Below are positions 18,447-26,699 of a stretch of 56,082 nucleotides of DNA, piece by piece (position 1 is the first letter of the stretch; each line of letters begins with the position of its first letter). A program made the translations under genes and the position numbers. Source of the DNA: a virus; IMG/VR virus record IMGVR_UViG_3300030419_000877, positions 1 through 56,082 of that record, one strand, 5' to 3'. The notes under the pieces were generated by a model. That model worked only from the letters and a program-made list of their open reading frames with translations, was not told the DNA's origin and ran no database searches.

Positions 18447-19328
18447 CTATTCTTCCTCAATCTCTACGATAGAAGATACAATGTCCTCGTCTGCTTGAGA
18501 CAATTCCTCTGGTCTTCTATGCTCTTCCCATTTGGAAAGAGTGATTGAGTTCATAGATTCAACCCACTCAACAAAGCTATTCAGCGTTTCTTGGTCATCA
18601 GTGGTAATCTCTACTTCACCCCCTAGAGAGGCTTTGACAACTGCGTATGTCGCACCACTAGGAATACTCTTTAATTCACTAGACAACTTTAGATTATGCT
18701 GAATAGGAAGACGGTTCTTCCGTTGTATCATACCAAAAATATCTGCCATAGCTTTGAAGCTATCACGATTTTTGATACGCATAAAGAAAGGGAACTCTTT
18801 AACGTCAACAGACTTACCGTTCTCATCCTTCGCATCATCGAGTGTACACATTCCGAATATGATCTTGTACCTTTTGGTACTCCTCATAACGTCCTGTGTT
18901 TCTTGTGGCAAGGACGAAAAGTCCTTGACATAACCAGAAGGTCTACCGCAGTTGAAACCTCCGTAGTTATCCTTTAAATCCACTGTAAGAGACTTACCCA
19001 TTACAGATCGTAACATTCTGCCAGAACCACCGTCAGGTCTGGTGAAGTTATCATCCCACCGTTCCCACTGAAACCTTTGCATAAAAGGTCTAATGGTTAT
19101 TGTAGAACTGTAATATACAGTCTCGTCAGGGAAAGTAACAGAGTACGCACCTGCCTTAATTACGGCAACCTCCATATTTTCTCCATCAACCTTTTTAGTC
19201 CCCATGATGTTCTGGTGAACTTGCTTTATCTCTGCAAGAGCAGAGCGTGATGATGGAGGTGTATTGGACATTCCCATAATGTCTGCCAAGCTTTCCTTCG
19301 TACCCATAACTGCTAAATTGTTTTCCAT
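18447..19328 (-). CDS. Probable ssDNA-binding protein
   Basis: 293 residues from the ATG at 19328, which has AAGGAG 9 bases upstream. The central part is beta-rich (SVTFPDETVYYSSTITIRPF; KRYKIIFGMC; PFFMRIKNRDSFKAM), and the C-terminus is acidic (DEDIVSSIVEIEEE). An OB-like beta core with an acidic tail, located between polymerase and nucleases, is the usual setting of phage single-stranded DNA-binding proteins such as T7 gp2.5. Sequence similarity to gp2.5 is not evident, so the call is by layout. Confidence 0.5.
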   Translation of the reverse strand: MENNLAVMGTKESLADIMGMSNTPPSSRSALAEIKQVHQNIMGTKKVDGENMEVAVIKAGAYSVTFPDETVYYSSTITIRPFMQRFQWERWDDNFTRPDGGSGRMLRSVMGKSLTVDLKDNYGGFNCGRPSGYVKDFSSLPQETQDVMRSTKRYKIIFGMCTLDDAKDENGKSVDVKEFPFFMRIKNRDSFKAMADIFGMIQRKNRLPIQHNLKLSSELKSIPSGATYAVVKASLGGEVEITTDDQETLNSFVEWVESMNSITLSKWEEHRRPEELSQADEDIVSSIVEIEEE

Positions 19329-19364
19329 TGTTTGTTTCTCCTTAAAACGAATCATTGGATAATA

Positions 19365-21413
19365 CTACATAACGTCCTTGGTGTCAAGCCAATTATTTCC
19401 TATTTTTGCTTCAAGCACCATTGGAACATTAATTTTTACATCATAGTAGTTGTCTATAATGTCATTGAGGTCATCATTTACCTGCTTTATAAGGTTAATG
19501 ACCTCTGTTTCTTCTGCAGGATGTACGTCAATAACTACGGAGTCGTGTACCGTATTGACAAGACAAGATTGTAGACCCTCTAATCTCTTGTCTATTTCCA
19601 GAAGTACAATGGGAACAATGTCACCAGTTGCAAATCCCTGCACAGGATAATTCTTTATCATAGTAAAGTGTGTAGGTGAGCCACTCGCTCTCCTCTCCAC
19701 ATCTGGAAAGGCATACTGTCTGCCAGAAGGTACTGTAACAATACCCTCATTTAACGCTTGATCTCCCAAACGCTTATGCCAACCTGCAATGCCTTTATAT
19801 TTTTTCATAAAATGTTTATAATACTCTGCCTCAGCTTTTGTCCTACCAAACCCTGTAGCTCCATAGAGAGGTGCAAAGGTGTGTGCCTTAGCATCTTGTC
19901 TTGAAGTTGGTTGTCCTGCATTTGAAATAACCTTAGCAGTGTAGGAATGAACGTCAAATCCAGTGCTTACTTCTTCCATAGCAGTCTGGTCTTGCGACAA
20001 AAATGCTGCAACTCTAAACTCAAGCTGTGCAAAGTCTGCCTCCACTATCTTACCTCCGTCCCAACGAGACACAAACACCTTCTTCACTGGAAATGTACCG
20101 CCTCTTGGCATGTTCTGCATATTAGGGTTGCGTCCACTGAACCTACCAGTAGCGGTAACATGCTGAGTAAGGGACACATGTAATTTACCGTCCTCCTTTG
20201 TATATGCTCCTATACCCTCTACAAAAGAAGATAAATAACTTGACACGGCACTCTGACGCTTCAAGTCCGTTAGAAACACCTCTGCCTCAGTCATGTTTTT
20301 AGATTTAGCAATATTGATTAATATGTCAAGATTACCCTTGCTTGTTGAAAACCCATTGGCACTCACCCAATCCTTAGACAAAGGGAAGAACCCAAGACCT
20401 GCCATGAAGTTAGATTTGGTTAAAAGATACCCTCTGGTGTCGCAATCTGGACATCTGCTTGGCTTGGCAAAGGGTGTTCCGTCTTTCTTAATCTTATGTA
20501 CTCGCCCCTTGCCCTTACATGTGTGGCAAATACTTGCTTTAGTTTTTACCATTAAGTAACTGTTATCCCTGACAATTTTACGAAAGTCGTCTTTATCCTC
20601 TACATTATCGAAGGCAAGTATCCACTCTTTTTTGTTCTTGAGTATGCGAGAAAATATAACTTGACTCACTTGTTCTGGTGAATTGAGATTAATAGGAGTG
20701 TCCCCCATAAGCCTCTTAACTTGGCTCTGCAATCTGTCCTCTATTTCACTCAACTCTGTTTCAAAGTCTTGCTTCACTTCTTCTAATACGTCTTTATCTA
20801 TAGCAAACCCTCTCATATACATCTTCGCAAGAGATTTACACACCTTGTTTGAAACATCTAGCACCTTGTCAAGTGTTTTTCCCTCTGGTTTGTCATATTC
20901 TTCCATCAATTTCCAATATAAGTTTTTTGTAACGACTAAATCCTGACGTAAATACTCAGATAACTCGTCAAGAGGTATTTCATTTGTTTGAAAGCCTCGT
21001 CTAAAGTAATCTTTGAGTGTATCTGACTTCTTTATCTCTAGGTTGTACCTCTCAGCACAGTTTTCAAGGCTCACAGATCCCTTCTGACCACGCTGAAGTA
21101 TATAAGCACCCAACATTGTATCAAATATCTCTCCATCATACTTAAAACCACATGCCCAAAGCCACTGTAGGTCATACTGTAGGTTGTGACCAATGAGTAA
21201 TGTCGTATTGTCAAGAACTCTTTGCAATCTTTTGTCTGCATCATCATCTGTTATGACCCTTTCGTTGTGGTCAAACACAAATATAGAGTTTTCATCTTCT
21301 AAATAGTCCTGAACACCTACAAGTGTCAATGAATTGTTAGGCTCAAAGGGGTCAAGATGTAACTTTCCGTCCCTCTTAGTTGTTGTGTTCTCTACGTCTA
21401 ATATAATCTTCAT
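19365..21413 (-). CDS. Family A DNA polymerase with 3'-5' exonuclease and a zinc-finger-like insert
   Basis: 682 residues. Exonuclease site: D6/E8 in LDVEN, D81 in HNLQYD, Y154xxxD158. Polymerase motif A is EADFAQLEFR (D460), motif B R505-K509-F513-Y517-G518, motif C VHDS (H623, D624) with Ser in place of the usual Glu. F513 matches E. coli Pol I Phe762. Between the exonuclease and palm, residues 296-324 form CHTCKGKG...CPDC, a four-Cys DnaJ-like zinc-binding pattern absent from T7 polymerase. Its 3' neighbour is the SSB-like gene; the start overlaps the helicase stop by 4 bases. Confidence 0.93.
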   Translation of the reverse strand: MKIILDVENTTTKRDGKLHLDPFEPNNSLTLVGVQDYLEDENSIFVFDHNERVITDDDADKRLQRVLDNTTLLIGHNLQYDLQWLWACGFKYDGEIFDTMLGAYILQRGQKGSVSLENCAERYNLEIKKSDTLKDYFRRGFQTNEIPLDELSEYLRQDLVVTKNLYWKLMEEYDKPEGKTLDKVLDVSNKVCKSLAKMYMRGFAIDKDVLEEVKQDFETELSEIEDRLQSQVKRLMGDTPINLNSPEQVSQVIFSRILKNKKEWILAFDNVEDKDDFRKIVRDNSYLMVKTKASICHTCKGKGRVHKIKKDGTPFAKPSRCPDCDTRGYLLTKSNFMAGLGFFPLSKDWVSANGFSTSKGNLDILINIAKSKNMTEAEVFLTDLKRQSAVSSYLSSFVEGIGAYTKEDGKLHVSLTQHVTATGRFSGRNPNMQNMPRGGTFPVKKVFVSRWDGGKIVEADFAQLEFRVAAFLSQDQTAMEEVSTGFDVHSYTAKVISNAGQPTSRQDAKAHTFAPLYGATGFGRTKAEAEYYKHFMKKYKGIAGWHKRLGDQALNEGIVTVPSGRQYAFPDVERRASGSPTHFTMIKNYPVQGFATGDIVPIVLLEIDKRLEGLQSCLVNTVHDSVVIDVHPAEETEVINLIKQVNDDLNDIIDNYYDVKINVPMVLEAKIGNNWLDTKDVM

Positions 21414-22645
21414 GCGGTGTATCTACCTCTCTCTACATCTAACTCAACATGGATCTTTCCATGCCATCCGTTTATCTTATTCTTTGCTATGACAATGTGT
21501 CTTTGTGGGTCATTGTCCTCTTGCCCTTCCATCTGTGGATTCTTGCTTAGTAAAAGCATCAAATCCGCTTCTGCCGCCTTTCCTGTCTTACTCCCTTCTA
21601 ACATAGATTGGTCAACATTGATTTTACCTTCTGCCTCTGCAGATAGCTGAGACATCCATATTATAGCACAATCATACTCTTTTGCAATATTTCTTGCGTG
21701 AATTGCAGCCTCCTTGAGGTATAAGTCCATTCGCTCTCCAGTTCGAGTAGCAAACTTATCGCCCATATCCAGAACAACAACGTCAGGTCTTTCTACCTTT
21801 ATCATATTCTCAACCCAATCCATCTTCTTGCCAGTAACATCCTTTATCTTAACATTATGCCTTATCTTATTGTATCGCTCTACTGCCAGAGCATGATTTG
21901 CACTGCCACTACCTATCTCCGCAAGAGAAAGCTCTGCTCTGGTGCAAAGATAACGAGATGCGACCCTATAGTAAGGCTCTTCATTACACAGAACCCTACA
22001 CTTTGCTCCTTGATCGACAAAGCCACCTCTTGATGCAATAATACTTGCGTGAAAAGATGTCTTACCAGTATTGGGACGAGCACCCACTATGATAAGTTGA
22101 CCACCGCTTATGCCCTCTAACCGTCTAGCAAGTGAAGGTATATTAAACTTCCACTTAGACTTCTGGTTAGCTTGTTCTAATATACTTTCAAAACTTATGT
22201 CGTCCCACTCAATACTAAAGTTAGGAAGAAAATTATCTTGGTGGTCATTAATAATTCTTCTTAAAGGTTCTAGTGTAGCCTCTTCGCCATTTACATAATC
22301 AAACCCTATGTTAGCAATCTTTTCTCCTACATATTGTTGAAACAACTTGGACATTACATCCTTAGCTATCTCCTTGTCCATGACCTGCTCTCGCTCTAGT
22401 TTGGAGAACAGGTCTTTAAACACCTGCTTGGAGGCAGTTGTCAGTGTACTGTTGTGAGCAAAAAATAACCCCTCTAGCTCTCTAACAGTTAGACTGTCTT
22501 TATTGTAGTTCTGCATAGCAAAATCTACTGTTTTCTTTATTTTCCGAATGTCTTTACTAAAGAGTTCATCAGGGCATCTTGTCCCTTTATGATCTCCGTA
22601 GAACTCTTTGTCAAGTAGACTTCGTATTAGTGCTAGTTCAACCAT
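21410..22645 (-). CDS. Replicative DNA helicase (DnaB/T7 gp4 helicase type)
   Basis: 411 residues. A helical N-terminal part (1-150) is followed by a RecA-type ATPase: Walker A GARPNTGKTS (188-197), Walker B VVVLDMGD (289-296), and CAIIWMSQLS and GSKTGKAAEADLMLLL further on. It unwinds the fork ahead of the Pol A enzyme. The primase part of T7 gp4 is missing here and is encoded separately upstream (23179-23952), with a GIY-YIG gene between. Confidence 0.9.
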   Translation of the reverse strand: MVELALIRSLLDKEFYGDHKGTRCPDELFSKDIRKIKKTVDFAMQNYNKDSLTVRELEGLFFAHNSTLTTASKQVFKDLFSKLEREQVMDKEIAKDVMSKLFQQYVGEKIANIGFDYVNGEEATLEPLRRIINDHQDNFLPNFSIEWDDISFESILEQANQKSKWKFNIPSLARRLEGISGGQLIIVGARPNTGKTSFHASIIASRGGFVDQGAKCRVLCNEEPYYRVASRYLCTRAELSLAEIGSGSANHALAVERYNKIRHNVKIKDVTGKKMDWVENMIKVERPDVVVLDMGDKFATRTGERMDLYLKEAAIHARNIAKEYDCAIIWMSQLSAEAEGKINVDQSMLEGSKTGKAAEADLMLLLSKNPQMEGQEDNDPQRHIVIAKNKINGWHGKIHVELDVERGRYTA

Positions 22646-23192
22646 TTATTTTTATCCCACATAATTTCTTTTCCATTTCATCTCTAACTTTATTTATACT
22701 CTCAGTATAAAACCACTCATTATTTCTTTCAAGACAAATCTTCTCTGCTATCTTGTGTGCCATACTTTCCCCTTTATATCTGTTCTTTACAGAAATAGTA
22801 TAGAGTAAGGTATAATCCCTAAACGGACTTGAAGTTTGGTAGCCGTTCAACCTATTCTTTGATTCTACCGCCATACCTATTTTATACCAACTCTTCCAAG
22901 CAGGATTATGTATTATATAAACCTCCCCTACCTTACTCTTGCTAATCCTACTTAAACTATTAGGGAGGCTTGAGAGAACTCTTAACTGCTCCGCAAAGCT
23001 AGTATATCTTCCTGCTTGATGTAATGGATGGTTTTGTGGCACATATTTTCCATTCACATACATTCTATTTGGATTACTACTAATATTATTTTTAGTAGAA
23101 CAATTCTTACACTGTTTTCTATTGACAACTTTCCACGAATCTAGCCAGTTTTCATCTGTAAGTTGCTCACCACAAGTATTACATTTTGACAT
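22638..23192 (-). CDS. GIY-YIG nuclease-like protein with N-terminal zinc ribbon
   Basis: 184 residues. N-terminal Cys pairs (CNTC ... CKNC, residues 4-34) suggest a zinc ribbon. The C-terminal part VGEVYIIHNPAWKSWYKIGM ... RLNGYQTSSPFRDYTLLYTI ... ESMAHKIAEK ... NEWFY is the T5orf172-type GIY-YIG domain. Such free-standing nucleases are often homing endonucleases. It sits between primase and helicase, overlapping both by 8 and 14 bases, so it has adapted to the operon. Target sequence is unknown. Confidence 0.8.
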   Translation of the reverse strand: MSKCNTCGEQLTDENWLDSWKVVNRKQCKNCSTKNNISSNPNRMYVNGKYVPQNHPLHQAGRYTSFAEQLRVLSSLPNSLSRISKSKVGEVYIIHNPAWKSWYKIGMAVESKNRLNGYQTSSPFRDYTLLYTISVKNRYKGESMAHKIAEKICLERNNEWFYTESINKVRDEMEKKLCGIKING

Positions 23193-23952
23193 CTAACATC
23201 TCCCTCAATTTGGTAAAATCTTCTACATTCTTGTACTTTAGATCATCCATGAGCCGTAGAACCTTAACATCTTTTACATAATTTGTCAATTCTTTACTAT
23301 GTTGTAGCGTTTTTTGTAAGGCATCAGGGTCAAGAGCGACCACGACCCTATCAAAATCTGACAAAAGGTATGAATGTTCTGGTAATAGGGACGTTCCTAA
23401 AAGACCAAACCCTGTAACAGGGAAATAGTTAGCGACAGTTATGGCAGATATAACATCTTCCACTACTACAGCAGTCAGAACCTCACTTTGTTTTCTTGTA
23501 ATTGAATAATATGTTGCATTTTTACCATATTTATACCATTTTGGGTGGGTATCCTTGTCTAAAGCTCTCCCTATCGCATCAATCATCTTACCTTTTCTCA
23601 TAATGGGGAACACGACCCTATCGTTTTTAACATCATGGAACATTTTTATGTCAAAAAGACCCCATTTTAAAATAAAATCGTCACAATTATCCAAATCGCT
23701 AGAAAAATACTCTGGCAAGGCAAAGTCAACCTCCTTTTTAGGAATTGTATGCCCATTCATTTTGTGTTTTATGTCCTCAGCAGTTCTGCCAACCTTTTTT
23801 ACACCTCTTACAGTACAACTATTGCGAAAGCAGTTATAAAGTAGCACCCTATCCACCTTAGTGATAGTAAATTTTTTTACACCTTTGCAAACAGGACAAT
23901 CCATTGTCAAAGTTTCGCCATCTTTTATGTCTAAATTATTAAGAAATCTCAT
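23179..23952 (-). CDS. DNA primase (zinc ribbon plus TOPRIM)
   Basis: 257 residues from the ATG at 23952 (AGGAGG is 13 bases upstream); a start 30 bases earlier is possible. The zinc ribbon is C19-C22 and C41-C46 (CPVC ... CFRNSC). The TOPRIM core has VVVED (E near 165) and VVALDPD (D near 208 and 210). It makes RNA primers for the lagging strand. It overlaps the integrase end by 14 bases and the GIY-YIG gene by 14 bases. Confidence 0.88.
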   Translation of the reverse strand: MRFLNNLDIKDGETLTMDCPVCKGVKKFTITKVDRVLLYNCFRNSCTVRGVKKVGRTAEDIKHKMNGHTIPKKEVDFALPEYFSSDLDNCDDFILKWGLFDIKMFHDVKNDRVVFPIMRKGKMIDAIGRALDKDTHPKWYKYGKNATYYSITRKQSEVLTAVVVEDVISAITVANYFPVTGFGLLGTSLLPEHSYLLSDFDRVVVALDPDALQKTLQHSKELTNYVKDVKVLRLMDDLKYKNVEDFTKLREMLDVKM

Positions 23953-24862
23953 TTCGGTATGAATCCCTCCTTGCAAGTGCATTTTGTGATGATTTAAATG
24001 TGTGTTTGATGTATGGACGCATTGATTGAGGCGAATTGTGACCAGATACCGCCATAATCTGCGTAGTATCTACTCCTGCCTCCACCATTTCTGTGATAGC
24101 GGTTCTCCTCATGTCCATAGCGGTAAGTTCTTTGGGTAAACCTGCCTCTTTTTTCACTTCATTAACCAGAATAGACACTTCAAACTCATTATAAGGTCTA
24201 TAACTACCATTTATAGGTCTAACATTAGGCACAACGTACTCTTGAAAGCCAAAATCATCATGTTGTTCTAGTAACATAACTAAAAGATTTGAATTAATAG
24301 GTATATGAACCTCTGCTCTACGTTTTGATTGCACCAAGTTAAGTCTTTTTGTGTCAAAATCAATAGATTTCCACTCAAGTAACCTCATATCGCCTACTCT
24401 TTGAGCAAATTCGTATGCCATGTGGACAATTAACCCAACACTTCGCCATTTGTACTGACTATATGCGGTGTCAAGGAATAATTTTACCTGCTCCCTTGAC
24501 CACATTACCCTCCGCACCTCTTGTTTTGCCTTTTTTACTCGCCTCATAGGGTTACTTGCCAGAAGTTCAAGCTCCTCTGCCATGTTAAACACCACAGATA
24601 AGACAGTAGCGGTGTTGTTTGCCATACGTTTACCCTTTTGTAGCCAAGACTGATAAACAATCTTACAATCACTCACCGATACCTTTGCTATCCGTATGCT
24701 CTCAAACGCTTTAGAAACGCTAACAGGGGTCTGTAAGGCTCTATTGAGCACATACTCGTAGTCCTTCTGTGAACGAGGTCTGAGAGCCAAAAATTGAGGG
24801 CTATGAAGGTAATATGAAACCATATCACCTATTGTTTTTATTTGTTTTGCTTTAGAATACAT
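23939..24862 (-). CDS. int: Tyrosine recombinase/integrase
   Basis: 307 residues. An N-terminal SAM-like DNA-binding half (YVLNRALQTP ... MANNTATVLSVVFNMA) precedes the catalytic domain: Arg in QRVGDMRLLEW, Lys in QSKRRAEV, Arg in MDMRRTAITE, His in AVSGHNSPQSM, and Tyr in PYIKH. The usual His three residues before the second Arg is Met here. It would catalyse site-specific integration or dimer resolution. No attachment site is recognised. It is embedded in the replication operon, co-transcribed with primase. Confidence 0.88.
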   Translation of the reverse strand: MYSKAKQIKTIGDMVSYYLHSPQFLALRPRSQKDYEYVLNRALQTPVSVSKAFESIRIAKVSVSDCKIVYQSWLQKGKRMANNTATVLSVVFNMAEELELLASNPMRRVKKAKQEVRRVMWSREQVKLFLDTAYSQYKWRSVGLIVHMAYEFAQRVGDMRLLEWKSIDFDTKRLNLVQSKRRAEVHIPINSNLLVMLLEQHDDFGFQEYVVPNVRPINGSYRPYNEFEVSILVNEVKKEAGLPKELTAMDMRRTAITEMVEAGVDTTQIMAVSGHNSPQSMRPYIKHTFKSSQNALARRDSYRNEIS

Positions 24863-24920
24863 CTATAACCAACCATGCCATAAATAAAACGGCTAACGAA
24901 TCATAAAAGAATAATTTCAT
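24852..24920 (-). CDS. 22-residue hydrophobic micro-protein
   Basis: It starts MKLFFYDSLAVLFMAWLV and is a single predicted membrane helix. AAGGAA lies upstream of the ATG, and the stop overlaps the integrase start by 11 bases, suggesting coupling. It may be a leader for integrase rather than a functional protein. Confidence 0.45.
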   Translation of the reverse strand: MKLFFYDSLAVLFMAWLVIDVF

Positions 24921-24941
24921 AATATTTCCTTAAAGTAAAGT

Positions 24942-25178
24942 TTATTTTTTAGCTAAAGGTATTTTAACTTCGGATATACGTCCACTAGGTCTTTGTTTCC
25001 ATATTACAAACCGCTTACCCTGACCCTCAAAAGCAATAGCCAACTTATCTTTAGTTATATATTGGGGATTATACTCCCATACATAACCCTCTTTGTAATT
25101 CTGGTATGCCTTATTAATAAATTCTGCGTTGTGCTCTACAAAAAATAAAGCGGTAAATCCTAAAAACATTTCTGTCAT
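24942..25178 (-). CDS. Small hypothetical protein with hydrophobic start
   Basis: 78 residues beginning MTEMFLGFTALFFVEHNAEF; the first 14 are hydrophobic enough for an anchor or signal. The rest is basic (GQGKRFVIWKQRPSGR). It has a GGAGAT ribosome site. No family is recognised. It sits between the integrase and a hydrolase gene cluster. Confidence 0.55.
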   Translation of the reverse strand: MTEMFLGFTALFFVEHNAEFINKAYQNYKEGYVWEYNPQYITKDKLAIAFEGQGKRFVIWKQRPSGRISEVKIPLAKK

Positions 25179-25191
25179 TTTTATCTCCTAT

Positions 25192-25272
25192 TTAAAAAAA
25201 GTATTTTACTGTAACATCTAAAAAGTAGCATAGTGTTACCAATCCAATAAACCATAAAAACTCTTTACTCAT
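25192..25272 (-). CDS. 26-residue single-TM micro-protein
   Basis: It reads MSKEFLWFIGLVTLCYFLDV followed by a short tail; most of it forms one membrane helix. The start overlaps the stop of the SleB-type hydrolase by ATGA. Position next to a lysin could indicate a lysis helper, but nothing else supports this. Confidence 0.5.
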   Translation of the reverse strand: MSKEFLWFIGLVTLCYFLDVTVKYFF

Positions 25273-25697
25273 TTTTCCCACCGATAAAATATGTGGCGGT
25301 CAATCCTTGTGGTACGAGTCTTAGTCTTTCTCCACTCTGGTCTGACATATGTTGCGTGATAATGTGTCGCACCATCTGTAACATCAAGAACAATTCTACC
25401 GCTTAATACAATAGAGGCATATTCTAATGCTTTTGACCACGATTTGCTATTCATGTTTACATCATCTTTTGCACCATCACAATACCAAGAGAATTGGCAT
25501 TTGTGTAGAACAGGTTTGTTTGTACCCTTGTACGTCACCGCTTGTTTCACTACTTCACAAACTGTACTAGGAAATCGTGTGTCCTCTACTCTATTCATCA
25601 CAACTTGACCAACGGCTATTTGTCCTAACATAGATTGGTTATTAGCCTCGTGATAAATATTGACTGCCATACACATAAGTGCGGTTTCTAATATCAT
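25269..25697 (-). CDS. SleB-type cell wall hydrolase (endolysin-like)
   Basis: 142 residues that cover the whole Hydrolase_2/SleB domain: IYHEANNQ (likely catalytic E17), GQIAVGQVVMNRVEDTRFPS, CQFSWYCDG, and DVTDGATHYHATYVRPEW. The family cleaves peptidoglycan glycans, mostly as lytic transglycosylases or amidase-like enzymes. There is no signal peptide. It is in the early leftward block, apart from the M15 endolysin at 35006 that sits with the holin-like genes. Confidence 0.85.
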   Translation of the reverse strand: MILETALMCMAVNIYHEANNQSMLGQIAVGQVVMNRVEDTRFPSTVCEVVKQAVTYKGTNKPVLHKCQFSWYCDGAKDDVNMNSKSWSKALEYASIVLSGRIVLDVTDGATHYHATYVRPEWRKTKTRTTRIDRHIFYRWEK

Positions 25698-25816
25698 TCC
25701 TCTAACTCCTTTTTAATCTTTGTAGGAAGTGATTTGATTTTATCCAATTCAGAATCATCAACCATTTCATCAAAGTAGTCGTCTAGTATTGTTTCAATGT
25801 CCTCTAAGTCGCCCAT
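25694..25816 (-). CDS. 40-residue acidic micro-protein
   Basis: It reads MGDLEDIETILDDYFDEMVD and continues with a helical Lys/Glu end. It overlaps the hydrolase start by 4 bases and the upstream stop by one base (TGATG). The tight chain supports translation. No family is recognised. Confidence 0.5.
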   Translation of the reverse strand: MGDLEDIETILDDYFDEMVDDSELDKIKSLPTKIKKELEE

Positions 25817-25914
25817 CACGATATCCTCATAAAAAAACCAGAACACGCATTAAGTATAACTGTTCCAACTATAAGTATAGACATCATTACAAATAAACTT
25901 TGTCCCTCATTCAT
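25816..25914 (-). CDS. 32-residue membrane micro-protein
   Basis: It reads MNEGQSLFVMMSILIVGTVI then LNACSGFF and a short end. One membrane helix is followed by LNAC, a weak lipobox-like site (Asn at -2 is unusual). The stop overlaps the next start as TGATG. Its role is unknown. Confidence 0.5.
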   Translation of the reverse strand: MNEGQSLFVMMSILIVGTVILNACSGFFMRIS

Positions 25915-25918
25915 ATTA

Positions 25919-26170
25919 TTACTCCATTATAAAATCTGGTTCGTTTTCTTCATTGTATTTTTGCAAAGCCTCATTAAAATTTAAGGCATCAAAATGTGAT
26001 AACTCTACTACTTCGCCAGTATTCCATTTATCAGCTTCAACTTGAGCCAATGCCCTCGTGGGAAATGTCTTAACTGGACTATTTACTGTCCAAGAACCCT
26101 CACCCTCTTTGACGTACTCTAACCCATCAACCTCAAAGGGTTCAAATACTACTGCATAATATTTATTCAT
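25919..26170 (-). CDS. Small hypothetical protein (83 aa)
   Basis: It begins MNKYYAVVFEPFEVDGLEYV; acidic, soluble, with a central WTVNSPVKTFPTRALAQVEADKW that is likely alpha/beta. The pattern recalls short phage proteins with a TR..A...A..W motif, but no named family is claimed. The start overlaps the upstream stop by ATGA. Confidence 0.55.
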   Translation of the reverse strand: MNKYYAVVFEPFEVDGLEYVKEGEGSWTVNSPVKTFPTRALAQVEADKWNTGEVVELSHFDALNFNEALQKYNEENEPDFIME

Positions 26171-26259
26171 TCTTCTTCTCCCTCTTCTAGGTTACTCCAA
26201 TACTCTATCCAATCGCCTTGTTGGTCTTTGGTTAAATCATTCCATTCTTCTTCACTCAT
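26167..26259 (-). CDS. 30-residue acidic micro-protein
   Basis: It reads MSEEEWNDLTKDQQGDWIEY then WSNLEEGEEE. AAAGGAG precedes the start, and both ends overlap neighbours (8 bases and ATGA). It resembles no family I know; support is from coupling and the ribosome site. Confidence 0.5.
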   Translation of the reverse strand: MSEEEWNDLTKDQQGDWIEYWSNLEEGEEE

Positions 26260-26497
26260 TCTTTTTCTCCTTTGGTAAATTCTCTTTAAGACAATAATCA
26301 CTATACCACCCACCTTTGTGAGGTTGTTCAAACTCTAGTATGTTTGCTAGTCTAAACATAAGAGTTTCTATCTCACAAATGTGCTCATAGTAGATAGGTA
26401 TTTTCTCTGATGTGTTACAGTTAAACTCTCTCAATACGTTAACATATTTGAGTAGTTCTACTCTGTCTTTTGGTTCTATTGTTATTACTTTACGCAT
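26252..26497 (-). CDS. Small hypothetical protein (81 aa)
   Basis: Helical, with two to three cysteines and a central YEHICEIETLMFRLANILEF stretch. AGGAG lies upstream of the ATG. It overlaps the next gene by 8 bases at each end. Function unknown. Confidence 0.5.
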   Translation of the reverse strand: MRKVITIEPKDRVELLKYVNVLREFNCNTSEKIPIYYEHICEIETLMFRLANILEFEQPHKGGWYSDYCLKENLPKEKKNE

Positions 26498-26699
26498 TTC
26501 TTTTCTCCTCTGTATATTCCATATAATGAATGTTATTTAAACTAAAGTTTAATACGCAGGATATAAAACCCTCTATCCCCTCAGAGCCACGATAAAATTC
26601 GTCTTTCCAATCTTTAGTATACCCAAGTTTACTTAGGTAATCTTCATTATAGGTGTGTAATTTACCCTTTTCGTAATCTAATATTGCTAATTTTAGCAT
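26490..26699 (-). CDS. Small hypothetical protein (69 aa)
   Basis: It begins MLKLAILDYEKGKLHTYNED, with a beta-type start and a GIEGFISCVLNFSLNNIHYM core. The ATG follows the methyltransferase stop directly (TAGATG). No family is recognised, but a start of this kind is common among short phage accessory proteins. Confidence 0.5.
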   Translation of the reverse strand: MLKLAILDYEKGKLHTYNEDYLSKLGYTKDWKDEFYRGSEGIEGFISCVLNFSLNNIHYMEYTEEKRNA

